DNA of 64,000 bases from assembly GCF_040412425.1 (NCBI RefSeq), contig NC_089756.1:407534-471533 (forward strand), in the 5' to 3' direction. Position 1 is the stretch's first letter. Each line of letters opens with the position of its first letter. This DNA comes from Macrobrachium rosenbergii. Its lineage: Eukaryota > Arthropoda > Malacostraca > Decapoda > Palaemonidae. Below the pieces are notes generated by a model. That model saw only the letters and a program-made list of their open reading frames with translations. It was not told where the DNA came from and did no database searches. A program made the translations under genes and the position numbers. This document shows, piece by piece, positions 23,299-35,345 of this stretch.

Positions 23299-26200
23299 CG
23301 TTATACTTTCAATAATTATATTATTCAATGGAACGTAAATGGTCTACAGACCAGATTACATTTGGGAGAAATACAACGATTACTAAAGGAATATGAGCCA
23401 ATGATAATTTGTTTCCAACATGTCAACAAAACAATACCAACAATAGGTAAATATACCTTAGTATCTACATCTAGAGAAGAAGAAGGAAATTTAGGTACTG
23501 CTATATATGTACATAACAAAGTATGTTATGACAGAGTACCTGTAAATTTTACTGACTTGCAAATATCAAGTATTAAAATACGAATAAAAAATGATAATTA
23601 CATAATTTATAACTTATATAACCAACCTAATAAAAATTATGATACTGATAAACTTAAAGATTTACTTAACAATACCAAGGAACCTACATTAATAGTAGGT
23701 GATTTTAACGCCCACAACCCAATATGGGACTGTCATTGTACAAACTCAAATAGAATAGCTAGTAAAATAGAAGAGTTCATGGATTCCAACAACATGTGCT
23801 GTATAAATGATGACGAAATTAGCACATATTTTTCAAAAACACATGGAACATTTTCCTCAGTAGACAACTTTATGTACAACAAGCATAGTTGACAAATTGG
23901 ATTGGAACACAGTTGATGACTTGCACACCAGTGATCATTTCCCAATATTAATTTCCTTATTGCAAAATAATCCTGCAAAACATGTCCCTCACTATAACAT
24001 TTATAAAGCAGATTGGGAGCGATATGAAATGCACACTAGAAATATCCCACAATTTGAATATTTAAAAGACCATAATGAAACTAATAAATTTCTTGTTGAT
24101 TTCATTAAAAATGCTGCTGATAAAGCAATACCAAAGTCAAACCCCCATCCAACAAAACACAAAGTTCCCTGGTGGTCTGATGAGTTAACAGAATTAATAA
24201 ATATAAAACACTCAATAGGGAGACGATTAGATAATTTGAATAGAAAGTTCAATAAAATGAATAAAAAATTACCGATATTAGAAAGAACTTTACAAAAAAT
24301 GATTGTATTATTACTAGAAATTGATACATTAAAACCTGTATACAACAAAATATCTGCAAAATTTAAAAAAAGTAATTCAAGGAAGAATCATTTCATGGAG
24401 GAAATACATATCAGATCTCTCTAATAATACTCTCATACAAAAAATATGGGAAAAATTCAGGAAAATAAATGGTACCCATGTCAAACCACCTAGACATGCC
24501 ATATTAAAAGATGGGAAAAGAACACTTGATCCAAAAGAAATAAGTAATATAATGGGAGAAAATTTAGCAAATGTAAGTAGTGATAAGAATTTAGATGAAC
24601 ACTTCCGCACAAAAAAAAATAAAATAGAATTAATAACAATAAATTTTGAAACAATTGACGATATATATTATAATAGAAAATTTAGTATGTCAGAGATGGA
24701 ATATGCTCTCTCGAACAGCAATAAATCTGCTCCTGGAGGTTAGAATTTTATAATCATTTATGGCTTGGAAACTTATTTCCAGATGATTGGCGTAAAGCTA
24801 TAATAATTCCTATCCCCAAACCTGGAAAGGATCCCAGCAATGTAAATAATTACAGACCAATTTCTTTAACAAGCTGCTTATGCAAATTGTTAGAGAAAAT
24901 GGTAAATGCTCGACTAACATGGCACATTCGAGAAAATAAAATTTTAACTCCCACTCAGTTTGGGTCTCAGTGTAACAGATCCACATTGGATTTTCTCTGT
25001 AACTTAGAAGACCATATACGTAGAGGGTTTGAATGAAAACAAATTACTGTAGCTGTCTTTTTTGACATTGAAAAGGCATACGATACCACATGGAGGTATG
25101 CTATATTAAAAACTTTACAAAACAACAACATCCGTGGACATTTACCTAGGTTTATACAGAACTTTTTGACAAACCGCAATTTTCAGGTGAGAATTGATGA
25201 TGATCTGTTTAGAACATTTCCACTTGAAAACGGTGTTCCACAGGGAAGCGTCCTTAGTGGAACACTGTTTACTTTAGCAATTAATGATATCAGTAAAAAT
25301 CTACCTATTGGCATTAAAAGTAACCTGTACAAGGATGATTTTGCCATATATTATTCAGCATCCCGAATAAAACATGCAGAACGAATCATTAATAAAAGCA
25401 TAGTAAAAATAGATGAATGGGCCTCATCTGTAGGCTTTAAATTTTCCATAGATAAAACTCAAGCAATCATGTTTTATAAAAATAAAAAGTGGAAAAAAGG
25501 TGAAGAAATAGATTTAAAAATCAAAAACCATAGTATACCAATTGGCAAAACAGCAAAATTTTTGGGATTAGTATTTGATACCCACTTGAACTGGAGAGCC
25601 CTCATTACATATGTAAAATCTAAAAGTAAAAGAGCATTAAATCTAATTAGAAAACTATCGAACACTACTTTGGGAGCTGATAGACATACCCTTACTGTGC
25701 TGTATAAGGCAACAGTTCTGTCCATCATTGATTATGGAAGCGAAGTATATGGCTCGGCATCTGACGCAGTTCTGAAAATGTTAGACCCTGTTCACAATGA
25801 AGGCCTTAGAATATGCTCAGGAGCCTTTAGATCATCACCAAAATCATCGTTACAAGTTGAATGTGGTGAAATGCCTTTGTCTCTCCATAGAGAGCTAGTA
25901 ACAATGAAAAGTGCTTTAAGAATTCAAACTAGTGATTCTCCAACCAAAAAATTATTTGAATTAAGAGATGTATTTATAAACAACCATCCACCACCTTTCC
26001 CAATTAGAGCTAAAAGATTGTTTGAGTCGCTGAATATAAATATACAAGTGCCTTTAATAGTAAAATCACCTCCTCCCTGGACAATGAATAAAACGAGAAT
26101 TTGCACACACCTCAAGTATTTATCAAAAAGTAACTCATATACAACAGAACACCATAGACAGCATACAATAGAGCATATAAACCAAAAAGGTCCACATTAC

Positions 26201-27016
26201 GCAATATATACAGATGGATCTAAATCAGAACACGGAGTGGGATATGCTGCAGTGTCCCAAGACAAAACTTATCAGTTCTCTCTTCCTAATAATGCTTCTG
26301 TATTTACAGCAGAATTGTATGGAATTGCATCAGCTATAAAAATAATTAAAGAATCATCATTCAATAATTTTGTGATTTTCAGTGATTCAAGAAGCGCTAT
26401 AGAAGCTATTCAAAGTTACAAATCAAATAATAATATAGTACAACAAATTAAATTATATCTCCATAAATTATATAATAATGGAAAAAATGTAGTAATATTT
26501 TGGATCCCTGGGCATGTAGGGATCAAAGGAAATGAAGAAGCAGACAAAGCAGCTAAAGCAGCAACTCACATGACAAGATCAAATGTGAATATCCCTGTTA
26601 CTGATTATGTAACTCACATAAAATTGGGTATCATAAATAAATGGCAATATATATGGGATGAAGAACCTGGAAGTAATAAACTGAAAGAAATAAAACCTAA
26701 TGTTAAAAAATGGAGTTCATCATATCAAAGAGAGAGACATGCACAAGTAATTTTAACACGCCTCAGAATAGGCCATACTCGTCTGACACATGGGCACTTA
26801 ATGAGCAGCCCACATGGCCCGGCTCCTGAGTGCTCAGAATGCAGAGTAATAATAACGGTCAGACATGTGTTATGTGAATGTCCAAAGTATGACCGACAAC
26901 GAATGTCTACTTTTAGAAATAGGTCAGTGAAAGAAATTTTGTCAGAATCTTTCACATTTTCAATCGTTCCAATTATGATGTTCTTGAAGAACTGTAATTT
27001 AATTAACAAAATATAA
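23299..27016 (+). pseudogene. LINE B ORF2: endonuclease, reverse transcriptase, RNase H
   Basis: The enzyme nicks target DNA and copies the element RNA. Endonuclease begins almost at once with QWNVNGL, then GDFNAHNPIWD and SDHFPI. RT contains NYRPISLTSCLCKLLEKM, FFDIEKAYDTTWR, GVPQGSVLSGTLF and the catalytic box, here YKDD at 25328-25339 instead of YMDD as in C and D. RNase H shows YTDGSKS, ELYGI, SDSRSAIEA and the closing Asp in NEEADKAAK. A CSEC...H...C motif ends the protein. Breaks: frameshifts near 23890 and 24380, a deletion at about 24740 within the RT fingers, and TGA at 25033 (from CGA by comparison with LINE C). There is no ATG upstream of the endonuclease motif. Confidence 0.9.
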
Positions 27017-27360
27017 AAATAAATAAATAATAGAAATATGAAAATCCTTTTAACATTTGAATTTTACAAAAAAGAAGAATTTTTAAAATTTTGTTTAATT
27101 TATATTCTGAATTTTAATATACCATTTTAGTATGTATGTAAGGAAGTCTGAGTAAATGTATTTATTGTATGAGAGCATGTGCCTATGTGCAGTTTTTAAT
27201 TTCATTTTAATTCATTCATCTTAGTATTGGATGATCTATTGGGTCCTAGCGCTTGACTTCAGGCCTAGACCTAGTATTTTAATCAAATCCTTCGGGCCAG
27301 CCCTATGAGAGCTGAAAGTCAGCTCAGTGGTCTGGTTAAACTACTTTAATAATAATAATA
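27017..27360 (+). other. LINE B 3' UTR, tail hairpin and (TAA)n
   Basis: The last 70 bases contain GAGAGCTGAAAGTCAGCTCA (a GAGCTG/CAGCTC hairpin, about 27308-27327), then GTGGTCTGGTTAAACTACTT and TAATAATAATAATA. The hairpin is the likely recognition site for the reverse transcriptase. The same segment ends the SINE at 15986-16245. Confidence 0.8.
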
Positions 27361-27873
27361 TGTAATAATACAGCCCCTAGCCTGGTACTTGAGGCATCAC
27401 AGGCTAAGTAAAAGTCTTTGGAGAAATCTGGGTAGGCTAGTACGGGATGTCTGGTCATTTTACTCTTTAATGTTTGGTAGTCTGTCTCTTGTTCTTTATT
27501 CCATTCATATTTGACATCTTTCTTTGTTAATTCTGTTAATGGTTTGGCTATTGTAGCAAAGCCCTTAATGAAAGGTCTATAGCAGCCTACCATTCCTAGG
27601 AATCTTCTCAATGCTTTCAAATTGGTAGGAGCTGGGTATTCAACAATTGCCTTTATCTTGCCTGCTTGCATTCGCAGACCATCTTCACTAATTACATGTC
27701 CTAAATATTCCAAAGATTTCATTAAGAACTGACATTTCTTTAATTTGATTTTTAATCCTGCTCTTCTTAATCTTTCCAGGGGTATTTCTAAAGTTTTGAG
27801 GTGACTTTCTAAATCTTTGTTAAAAATGATAACATCATCTAAGTAAACTGCAACATTTTCTATATCCCCTAAT
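27361..27873 (-). pseudogene. pol: LTR element 2 pol: RT palm-thumb and start of RNase H
   Basis: On the minus strand this runs from the RT active site (YLDD, about 27850-27835) through the KCQFL...LEYLGHVIS and LRRFLGMVGCYRPFIKGFA segments to the RNase H opening YLACDASSTRLGAVLL. It is open throughout. The first part of RT lies beyond LINE C (from 40133 upward) and RNase H continues beyond LINE B (20891 downward). The target copies of LINE B (27361-27372) and LINE C (27861-27873) form its two edges. Confidence 0.92.
27861..27873. repeat. Left target-site duplication of LINE C
   Basis: TATATCCCCTAAT is repeated at 40133-40145, directly after the LINE C tail. Confidence 0.9.
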
Positions 27874-27959
27874 CCCCCTCGACATGAGACCAACTTGACG
27901 TGGTGAGGGGGCTCTTGAACCCCAGGAATTTGTTTCTGGGTTCGAGTCCAAGAGTCTCA
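27874..27959 (+). ncRNA. HDV-like self-cleaving ribozyme, 5' end of LINE C
   Basis: The first base after the target duplication starts P1: CCCCCTC (27874-27880) pairs with GAGGGGG (27905-27911). P2 pairs TGAGAC (27885-27890) with GTCTCA (27954-27959). P3 is CCA/TGG around ACTTGACG. P4 is CTTGAAC-CCCAG/CTGGG-TTCGAG with one bulge. J4/2 is TCCAAGA, carrying the candidate catalytic cytosine. At about 86 nt, size and helix order match the HDV class. The P3 loop and following bases resemble the Pr77 ribozyme of trypanosome L1Tc as I recall it. Cleavage activity is predicted, not shown. Confidence 0.72.
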
Positions 27960-28477
27960 TATACCATCATATATTATGTTGGATTAAATTTGTGGAATTT
28001 TCCGCTTTTAGTAAAATTTACTGGACCTGATAAACAAGAAAAGATGTCATAGCTGGGAATGGGTTTATATCCGAAGCTAAATAGTGAGAACTGTGGTAGG
28101 ACCATCAACTGCCCAATAATGTTCAGACTCGAGAGTTACCAGATTGGTAGCTCAAAGGCGGAACTATTTGTTAGGGCTGGACCATGGATTCCAGGGCGTC
28201 TGGTTCTATAGATAGGACTCTCGGCATTCTATCCGGTTTGCCCATAATATGATTAGGGTGGGGATGATTGTATTCTTGTAATACTCTCAGTCCTAGCAAG
28301 CGGGTTTGGCTTACACTTGGGCCACTCTAATCATGTTATGCCATCCCCTTTGGGGTAGGGTAGGAGCGGACATTTGGGAGTCAGTTCTCACTTGTGCCAT
28401 TAGTGGAAGATTAAAACTCCATGAAAAGCTGATGATATCTTTTTAAGGTTTACAGGTTTTTTTTTTCTCAAATCTTT

Positions 28478-29456
28478 ATGGTAAGTGAAATTAAAGATTC
28501 GAGTACCCCAGGGCCCATTGATGGTAGTGACTCGGAACAGATGACGACCACTGGAACCTCCTGTAACAACCTTTCTTTGGAAAAAACAAACAATCCAAAT
28601 ATAATCACACTGGAACCTTATACTCCAGTACTCAACAAATCAAAAAGAAATAAATATCGTCTTGACCCAACCTTGACTCACTTCGACTGTCTCTTTGGGA
28701 GTGGAAGTTGGTCAAGGTTTCTAACCATGGAAGCTGACCAAAATATTTCAGCCCTAAAACTAGAGAATTATTTATTGAATAGACATCCAACGACAGATAT
28801 GTCGTTTAGACAAGTAAAGGAAAAAACTTGGCTTATAGAAGCCACAACAAAAAGTCAGTCCGAGGACTATTTGTCTTTGAGAAAAATAGACAATATTAAC
28901 ATTAAAGTAAAAAAACACGAAACTATGAACAGCATTCAGGGTACCATTGTACTTCCTGAAAACAATAACGAACCAGTCGATAAGAAAATGCTATTGGACT
29001 CTCTCAAAAAAAGATACCTAAAGGTCCAAGATTGTGAGGTATATGCTGTACCAAGTAAAAATAGCAAAAATAAAATTTGAGGGTGAAGATCTACCTCAAA
29101 AAATAAAAATTTTAGGCCAAAATAGAGAGTTGAGACCCTATGTCCCAAAGCCACTGCAGTGTCAAAATTGCAGTAAGTATGGGCACACATACAAAAATTG
29201 TAGAAATGAACTGGTATGCGCTTATTGTGGATCTACTGATCATACCACGCAGTGGAAGTGCAGTGAACCTAAGTGTGTAACCTGTGGGCAAAATCATCAT
29301 GCAAGATCCAAAGAATGCATGTATTACATATACAGTACGGAATTAAAAATACTACAAGAACGAACGGGGATGTCTATAAGAGAGGCTAAGCTAGAATGAA
29401 AAGTGAGAGGAATTCAAGATCCGTCTAAGAAACACACGTATTCTTCAATAACAAGA
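28478..29456 (+). pseudogene. LINE C ORF1, 5' part
   Basis: Starts at ATG 28478 after a leader and poly(T). It is colinear with LINE B ORF1. A short deletion near 29050 moves the frame. The zinc knuckles CQNCSKYGHTYKNC, CAYCGSTDHTTQWKC and CVTCGQNHHARSKEC follow at 29159-29323. TGA at 29397-29399 replaces a Leu codon of B and D. LINE D is inserted at 29457. Confidence 0.85.
29444..29456. repeat. Left target-site duplication of LINE D
   Basis: TTCAATAACAAGA is repeated at 35346-35358, so LINE D split LINE C ORF1 here. Confidence 0.92.
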
Positions 29457-29542
29457 CCCCCTCAATATGAGACCACCTTGACGTGGTGAGGGGGCTCTTG
29501 AACCCCAGGAATTTGTTTCTGGGTTCGAGTCCAAGAGTCTCA
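29457..29542 (+). ncRNA. HDV-like self-cleaving ribozyme, 5' end of LINE D
   Basis: P1 is CCCCCTC (29457-29463) with GAGGGGG. P2 is TGAGAC with GTCTCA (29537-29542). P3 is CCAC/GTGG around CTTGAC, the best-formed of the three. P4 and J4/2 are as in LINE C. The first base of P1 is the first base after the target duplication, which is where such a ribozyme would cut. Confidence 0.74.
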
Positions 29543-30072
29543 TATGCCATCGTATATTGTTTTGGATTAGATTTGTGGAAATTTCCACTTTTGATAAAAT
29601 TTGGTGGACCTGATAAATAGGAAAAGATATCATAGCTGGGAATGGGTTTATATCCGAAGCTAAATAGTGAGATCTGTGGTAGGACCATCAACTACCCGAT
29701 AGTGTTCGGACCTGAGAGATATCAGGCGGAACTATTCTTTAGGGCTGGACCACGGATTCCAGGGGGGTCTGGTTCTATAGATAGGACTCTCGGCATTCTA
29801 TCCAGTTTGCCCATAATATGATTAGGGTGGGGATGATTGTATTCTTGAAATACTCTCAGTCCTAGCAAGCGGGTTTGGCTTACACTTGGGCCACTCTAAT
29901 CATATTGTGCCATCCCCTGTGGGGTAGGGTAGGGACGCGGACATTTGGGAGTCGGTTCTCACTTGTGCCATTGGCGAAAGAATAAACCCCGTGAAAGGCT
30001 GTTGATATCTTTTTAAGGTTTTCAGGTTTATTTACTTTTTTAAAAATTTTTTTCTCAATTTTACTTGTCTTA

Positions 30073-31854
30073 ATGCAAAGTTGTGTTAACGATTTAAGTA
30101 CCCCTGGACCCTTTGATGGTAGCGATTCGGCACAGTTAACGACTGCAGGAACCTCCTCTGACCTCTCTCTGGAAAAATCAGAAAAAAATACGAACGTAAT
30201 TACACTGGAGCCCTATGCTCCAATGAAAAACAAGCCAGAAAATCCAAATATCTTGACCCAACATTGACCCACTTCGACTCCCCTCCCTCTTTGGGAGTGG
30301 AATTTGGTCAAGATTCCTAACATTAGAAATGGAGAAAAAAATATCGCCATTGAAATTAGAAAACTTCTTATTGAATCGACATTCAACTACTGAAATGTCA
30401 TTCAGACAAGTAAAAAGAACAGATGTGGTTGATAGAAACCACTACAAGAAGTCAATCAGAAAACTACTTAAAATATAAAAATATTGATAATGTTAAAGTA
30501 CATATTAAAAAACATGACAATATGAACAGTGTCCAGGGTACCATAGTACTCCCTGATAATGATGAACCAACAGAAAAGAATATATTACTAGATTCCTTAA
30601 AAAAGGCACAACAATATACAAGACTGCGAAATTTACAACATAGCTAGTAGACGGAGTAATGAAAAATACTAAGAATAGCAAAGATAAAATTTGAAGGCCA
30701 TGAATTACCCTTAAAAATTAAAATCTTAGGCCAAAGCAGAGAACTGAGACCGTATGTCCCTAAACCACTACAGTGCCAAAACTGTAGTATGTATGGACAT
30801 ACAAGGAAAAATTGCCATAATACATCTGTATGTGCATACTGTGGATCTGACAAACGTACCACATTGTGGAAGTGTGGTGAACCAAAATGTGTGAATTGTG
30901 GACAAAATCACCATGCAAGATCTAAGGAGTGTATGTATTACATATACAATATGGAATTGAAATTACTTCAGGAAAGGACAGGAATGCCTATAAAAGAGGC
31001 CAAATTAGAATTAAAGGTTAGAGGAATGCATGATCCCGCTAAGAAACAAACTTTTTTTGCAGCAATAAGATCAAACAAAGAAACAAAAGTGGAAATAAAT
31101 GAGAATAACAAAACCCTGATAGATCAGACTCAAAGAAAAATAACCACTTTGCAAGAAGATACCAACATAGCAAAGGACCAAGAAATGTATACAAATCTTT
31201 GCTCAAATTCATTTGAGATTTTAAGAGAAATAAAATCGCTAGAAGACAATACAAGCACCACAGAAATATTAAAAGATAGTTCTGATGAATTAGAAACTAA
31301 AGAAAAAAAGAGACCTTTAGAGAGAACTCCACCCAAGACTAACAAAAAACCAACTATTATTAGAGATACATCCATTAAAATAAAGGCAGGAGACCCCAAG
31401 AAAGAACATAAACCAAATAATAAGAAAATACCTTTGTCTCCTAAAGTAATGATAAAACCAGTAGAAACAGATACCCAGAACACCAAAGAAATAGTAGAGG
31501 AACAAACCATTGACAAAAATGATTATGTGATGGGAGAAGAGATTACCCCATCACCAACAATAGGTGCAGCAAGAGTAAATGAAAAAACGACACACGAAAA
31601 CACATGTGGATGTAATGAATGCTTTATTGAACTGTGCAACAAAAATGAAAGCATAACAAAGGACAGTTTAACAAACACTATACGAAATTTTATAAGTTAC
31701 AGAAATAAAGAAACTACTAGTTTGGACACTCACGAAAAAGGGCTGTATGTGCATTGGACACATAATGTCTTATAAAGAAAAACAAATAAATATTGTAAAT
31801 AGGATTTTAGAAAAAATGCAGATTGATGATCCACAAAAAGAAAATAAAACTTGA
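30073..31854 (+). pseudogene. LINE D ORF1, zinc-knuckle protein
   Basis: The N-terminus at 30073 copies LINE B ORF1. Small indels near 30240, 30415 and 30590-30660 break the first third. From about 30670 on, the frame is whole through the three knuckles (30775-30940) and the Lys/Glu-rich tail. The codon matching the TAA of LINE B is AAA here, showing that the full protein runs into the segment with the HEKG motif. One more indel near 31738 precedes the TGA at 31852-31854. Confidence 0.85.
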
Positions 31855-31863
31855 ACACACTAA

Positions 31864-34800
31864 CGTTATACTTTCAATAATTATATTATTCAATGGAACG
31901 TAAATGGTCTACAGACCAGATTACATTTGGGAGAAATACAACGATTACTAAAGGAATATGAGCCAATGATAATTTGTTTACAACATGTCAACAAAACAAT
32001 ATAAAAAATAGGTAAATATACCTTAGTGTCTACATCTAGAAGAAGAAGAAATTTAGGTACTGCTATATATGTACATAACAAAGTATGTTATGACAGAGTA
32101 GCTGTAAATTTTAATGACTTGCAAATATCACGTATTAAAATACGGATGAAAAATGATAATTACATAAGTTATAACTTATATAACCAACCTAATAAAAGTT
32201 ATGACATTGATAAACTTAAAGATTTACTTAACAATGCCAAGGAACCTACATTAATATTAGGTGATTTTAACGCTCACAACCCAATATGGGACTGTCATTG
32301 TACAAACTCAAATAGAACAGGTAGTAAAATAGAACATTTTCCTCAGTAGACTTAACTTTATGTACAACAAGCATAGTTGACAGATTGGATTGGAATACAG
32401 TTGATGACTTGCACACCAGTGATCATTTCCCAATATTAATTTCCTTATTGCAAAATAATCTTGCAAAACATGTCCCTCACTATAACATTTATAAAGCAGA
32501 TTGGGAGCGATATGAAATGCACACTAGAAATATCCCACAATTTGAATATTTAAAAGACCATAATGAAATTAATAAATTTCTTGTTGATTTCATTAAAAAT
32601 GCTGCTGATAAAGCAATACCAAAGTCAAAACCCCATCCAACAAAACGCAAAGTTCCCTGGTGGTCTGATAAGTTAACAGATTTAATAAATATGAAACACT
32701 CAATAGGGAGACGATTAGATAATTTGAATAGAAAGTTCAATAAAATGAATAAAAAATTACCGATATTAGAAAGAACTTTTCAAAAAATGACTGTATTATT
32801 ACTAGAAATTGATACATTAAAACCTGTATACAACAAAATATCTACAAAATTTAAAAAAGAAGTAATTCAAGGAAGAATCATTTCATGGAGGAAATACTTA
32901 TCCGATCTCTCTAATAATATTCCCATACAAAAAATATGGGGAAAATTCAGGAAAATAAATGGTACCCATGTCAAACCACCTAGACATGCCATATTAAAAG
33001 ATGGGAAAAGAACACTTGATCCAAAAGAAATAAGTAATATAATGGGAGAAAATTTAGGAAATGTAAGTAGTGATAAGAATTTAGATGAACACTTCCGCAC
33101 AAAAAAAAATTAAAATAAAATGGACATTTACCTACGTTTATACAGAACTTTTTGACAAACCGCAATTTTCAGGTGAGAATAGATGATGATCTGTCTAGAA
33201 CATTTCCACTTGACAATGGTGTTCCACAGGGAAGCGTCCTTAGTGGGACACTGTTTACTTTAGCAATCAATGATATCAGTAAAAATCTACTTATTGGCAT
33301 TAAAAGTAACCTGTACATGGATGATTTTGCCATATATTATTCAGCATCCCGAATAAAACATGCAGAACGAATCATTAATAAAAGCATAGTAAAAATAGAT
33401 GAATGGGCCTCATCTGTAGGCTTTAAATTTTCCATAGATAAAACTCATGAAATCATGTTTTATAAAAATAAAAAGTGGAAAAAAGGTGAAGAAATAGATT
33501 TAAAAATCCGAAACCATAGTATACCAATTGGCCAAACAGCAAAATTTTTAGGATTAGTATTTGATACCCACTTGAACTGGAGAGCCCACATTTCATATGT
33601 AAAATCTAAAAGTAAAAGAGCATTAAATCTAATTAGAAAACTATCGAACACTACTTGGGGAGCCGATAGACATACCCTTACTGTGCTGTATAAGGCAACA
33701 GTTCTGTCCATCATTGATTATGGAAGCGAAGTATATGGCTCGGCATCTGACGCAGTTCTAAAAATGTTAGATCCTGTTCACAATGAAGGCCTTAGAATAT
33801 GCTCAGGAGCATTTAAATCATCACCAAAATCATCGTTACAAGTTGAATGTGGTGAACTGCCTTTGTCTCTCCATAGAGAGCTAGTAACAATGAAAAGTGC
33901 TTTAAGAATTCAAACTAGTGATTCTCCAACCAAAAAATTATTTGAATTAAGAGATGTATTTATAAACAATCATCCACCACCTTTCCCAATTAGAGCTAGA
34001 AGATTGTTTGAGTCGCTGAATATAAATATACAAGTGCCTGTAATAGTAAAATCACCTCCTCCCTGGACAATGAATAAAACGAGAATTTGCACACACCAAG
34101 TATTTATCAAAAAGTTACTCATATACAACAGAACACCATAGACAGCATACAATAGAGCATATAAACCGAAAAGGTTCACATTATGCAATATATACAGATG
34201 GATCTAAATCAGAACACGAAGTACACTATGCTGCAGTGTCCCAAGACAAAACTTATCTGTTCTCTCTTCCTAATAATGCTTCTGTACTTTCAGCAGAATT
34301 GTATGGAATTACATCAGCTATAAAAATAATTAAAGAATCATCATTCAATAATTTTGTGATTTTCAGTGATTCAAGAAGCTCTGTAGAAGCTATTCAAAGT
34401 TACAAATCAAATAATAATATAGTACAACAAACTAAATTATATCTCCATAAATTATATAATAATGGAAAAAATGTAGAAATATGTTGGATCCCTGGGCATG
34501 TAGGGATCAAAGGAAATGAAGAAGCAGACAAAGCAGCTAAAGCAGCAACTCACATGACAAGATCAAATGTGAATATCCCTGTTACTAATTATGCAACTCA
34601 CATAAAAATGGGTATCATAAATAAATGGCAATATATACGGGATGAAGAACCTGAAAGTAATAAACTGAAAGAAATAAAACCTAATGATAAAAATGGAGTT
34701 CATCATATCAGAGAGAGAGACACGCACAAGTAATTTTAACACGCCTCAGAATAGGCCATACTCGTCTGACACATGGGCACTTAATGAGCAGCCCACATGG

Positions 34801-34998
34801 CCCGGCTCCCGAGTGCTCAGAATGCAGAGTAATAATAACGTCAGACATGTGTTATGTGAATGTCCAAAGTATGACTGACAACGAATGTCTACTTTTGGAG
34901 ATAGATCAGTGAAAGAAATTTTGTCAGAATCTTTCACATTTTCAATCGTTCCAGTTTGGATGTTCTTGAAGAACTGTAATTTAATTAATAAAATATAA
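31864..34998 (+). pseudogene. LINE D ORF2: endonuclease, RT (partly deleted), RNase H
   Basis: Endonuclease motifs QWNVNGL, GDFNAHNPIWD and SDHFPI are present but split by a break and small deletion near 32335. The linker is open at 32385-33113. A deletion then removes the RT segment holding NYRPISL and FFDIEKAYD. The remaining RT has GVPQGSVLSGTLF and the catalytic YMDD (about 33314). RNase H (YTDGSKS, SDSRSS, NEEADKAAK) and the Cys/His end follow with two frameshifts. Not functional. Confidence 0.88.
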
Positions 34999-35345
34999 AA
35001 ATAAGTAAATAATAAAAGCATGAAAACCCTTTTAACATTTGAATTTTACAAAAAAGAGAAAAATTTAAAAAATTTTGTTTAATTTATATTCTGAATTTTA
35101 ATATACCGTTTTAGTATGTATGTAAGGAAGTCTGAGTAAATGTATTTATTGTATGAGAGGATGTGCTTATGTGCAGTTTTTAATTTAATTTTAATTCATT
35201 CATCTTTGTATCGGATGATCTATTGGGTCCTAGCGCTTGACTTCAGGCCTGGACCTAGTATTTTAATCAAATCCTTCGGGCCAGCCCTATGAGAGCTGAA
35301 AGTCAGCTCAGTGGTCTGGTTAAACTACTTTAATAATTATAATAA
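34999..35345 (+). other. LINE D 3' UTR, tail hairpin and A/T-rich tail
   Basis: Same 3' UTR as LINE B with few changes. The hairpin GAGAGCTGAAAGTCAGCTCA lies about 35292-35311, and the tail ends TAATAATTATAATAA before the target duplication. Confidence 0.8.

Larger units (their letters stand above)
20892..27360 (+). mobile_element. LINE B: full-length I-superfamily non-LTR retrotransposon (defective)
   Basis: It runs from the ribozyme-like 5' end to a (TAA)n tail, with 12-bp target duplications on both sides. Order: ribozyme, 5' leader of about 500 bp, poly(T), ORF1 with three zinc knuckles, ORF2 with apurinic endonuclease, RT, RNase H and a terminal Cys/His motif, 3' UTR and tail hairpin. 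RNase H and the RT sequence style place it in the I superfamily (I, Nimb, ingi and relatives). It has nonsense changes at 23077 and 25033, frameshifts near 23890 and 24380, and a deletion at 24740. Confidence 0.92.
29457..35345 (+). mobile_element. LINE D: I-superfamily retrotransposon inside LINE C (defective)
   Basis: It has the complete 5' ribozyme and 3' tail (TAATAATTATAATAA-like) with exact 13-bp duplications. ORF1 and ORF2 are nearly identical to LINE B. Against LINE C, about half a kilobase of the RT fingers region is missing at 33113-33121. ORF1 has small indels near 30240 and 30590-30660. Frameshifts occur in the endonuclease near 32335, in RNase H near 34100 and in the tail near 34690. 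It is the youngest layer of the nest. Confidence 0.93.
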
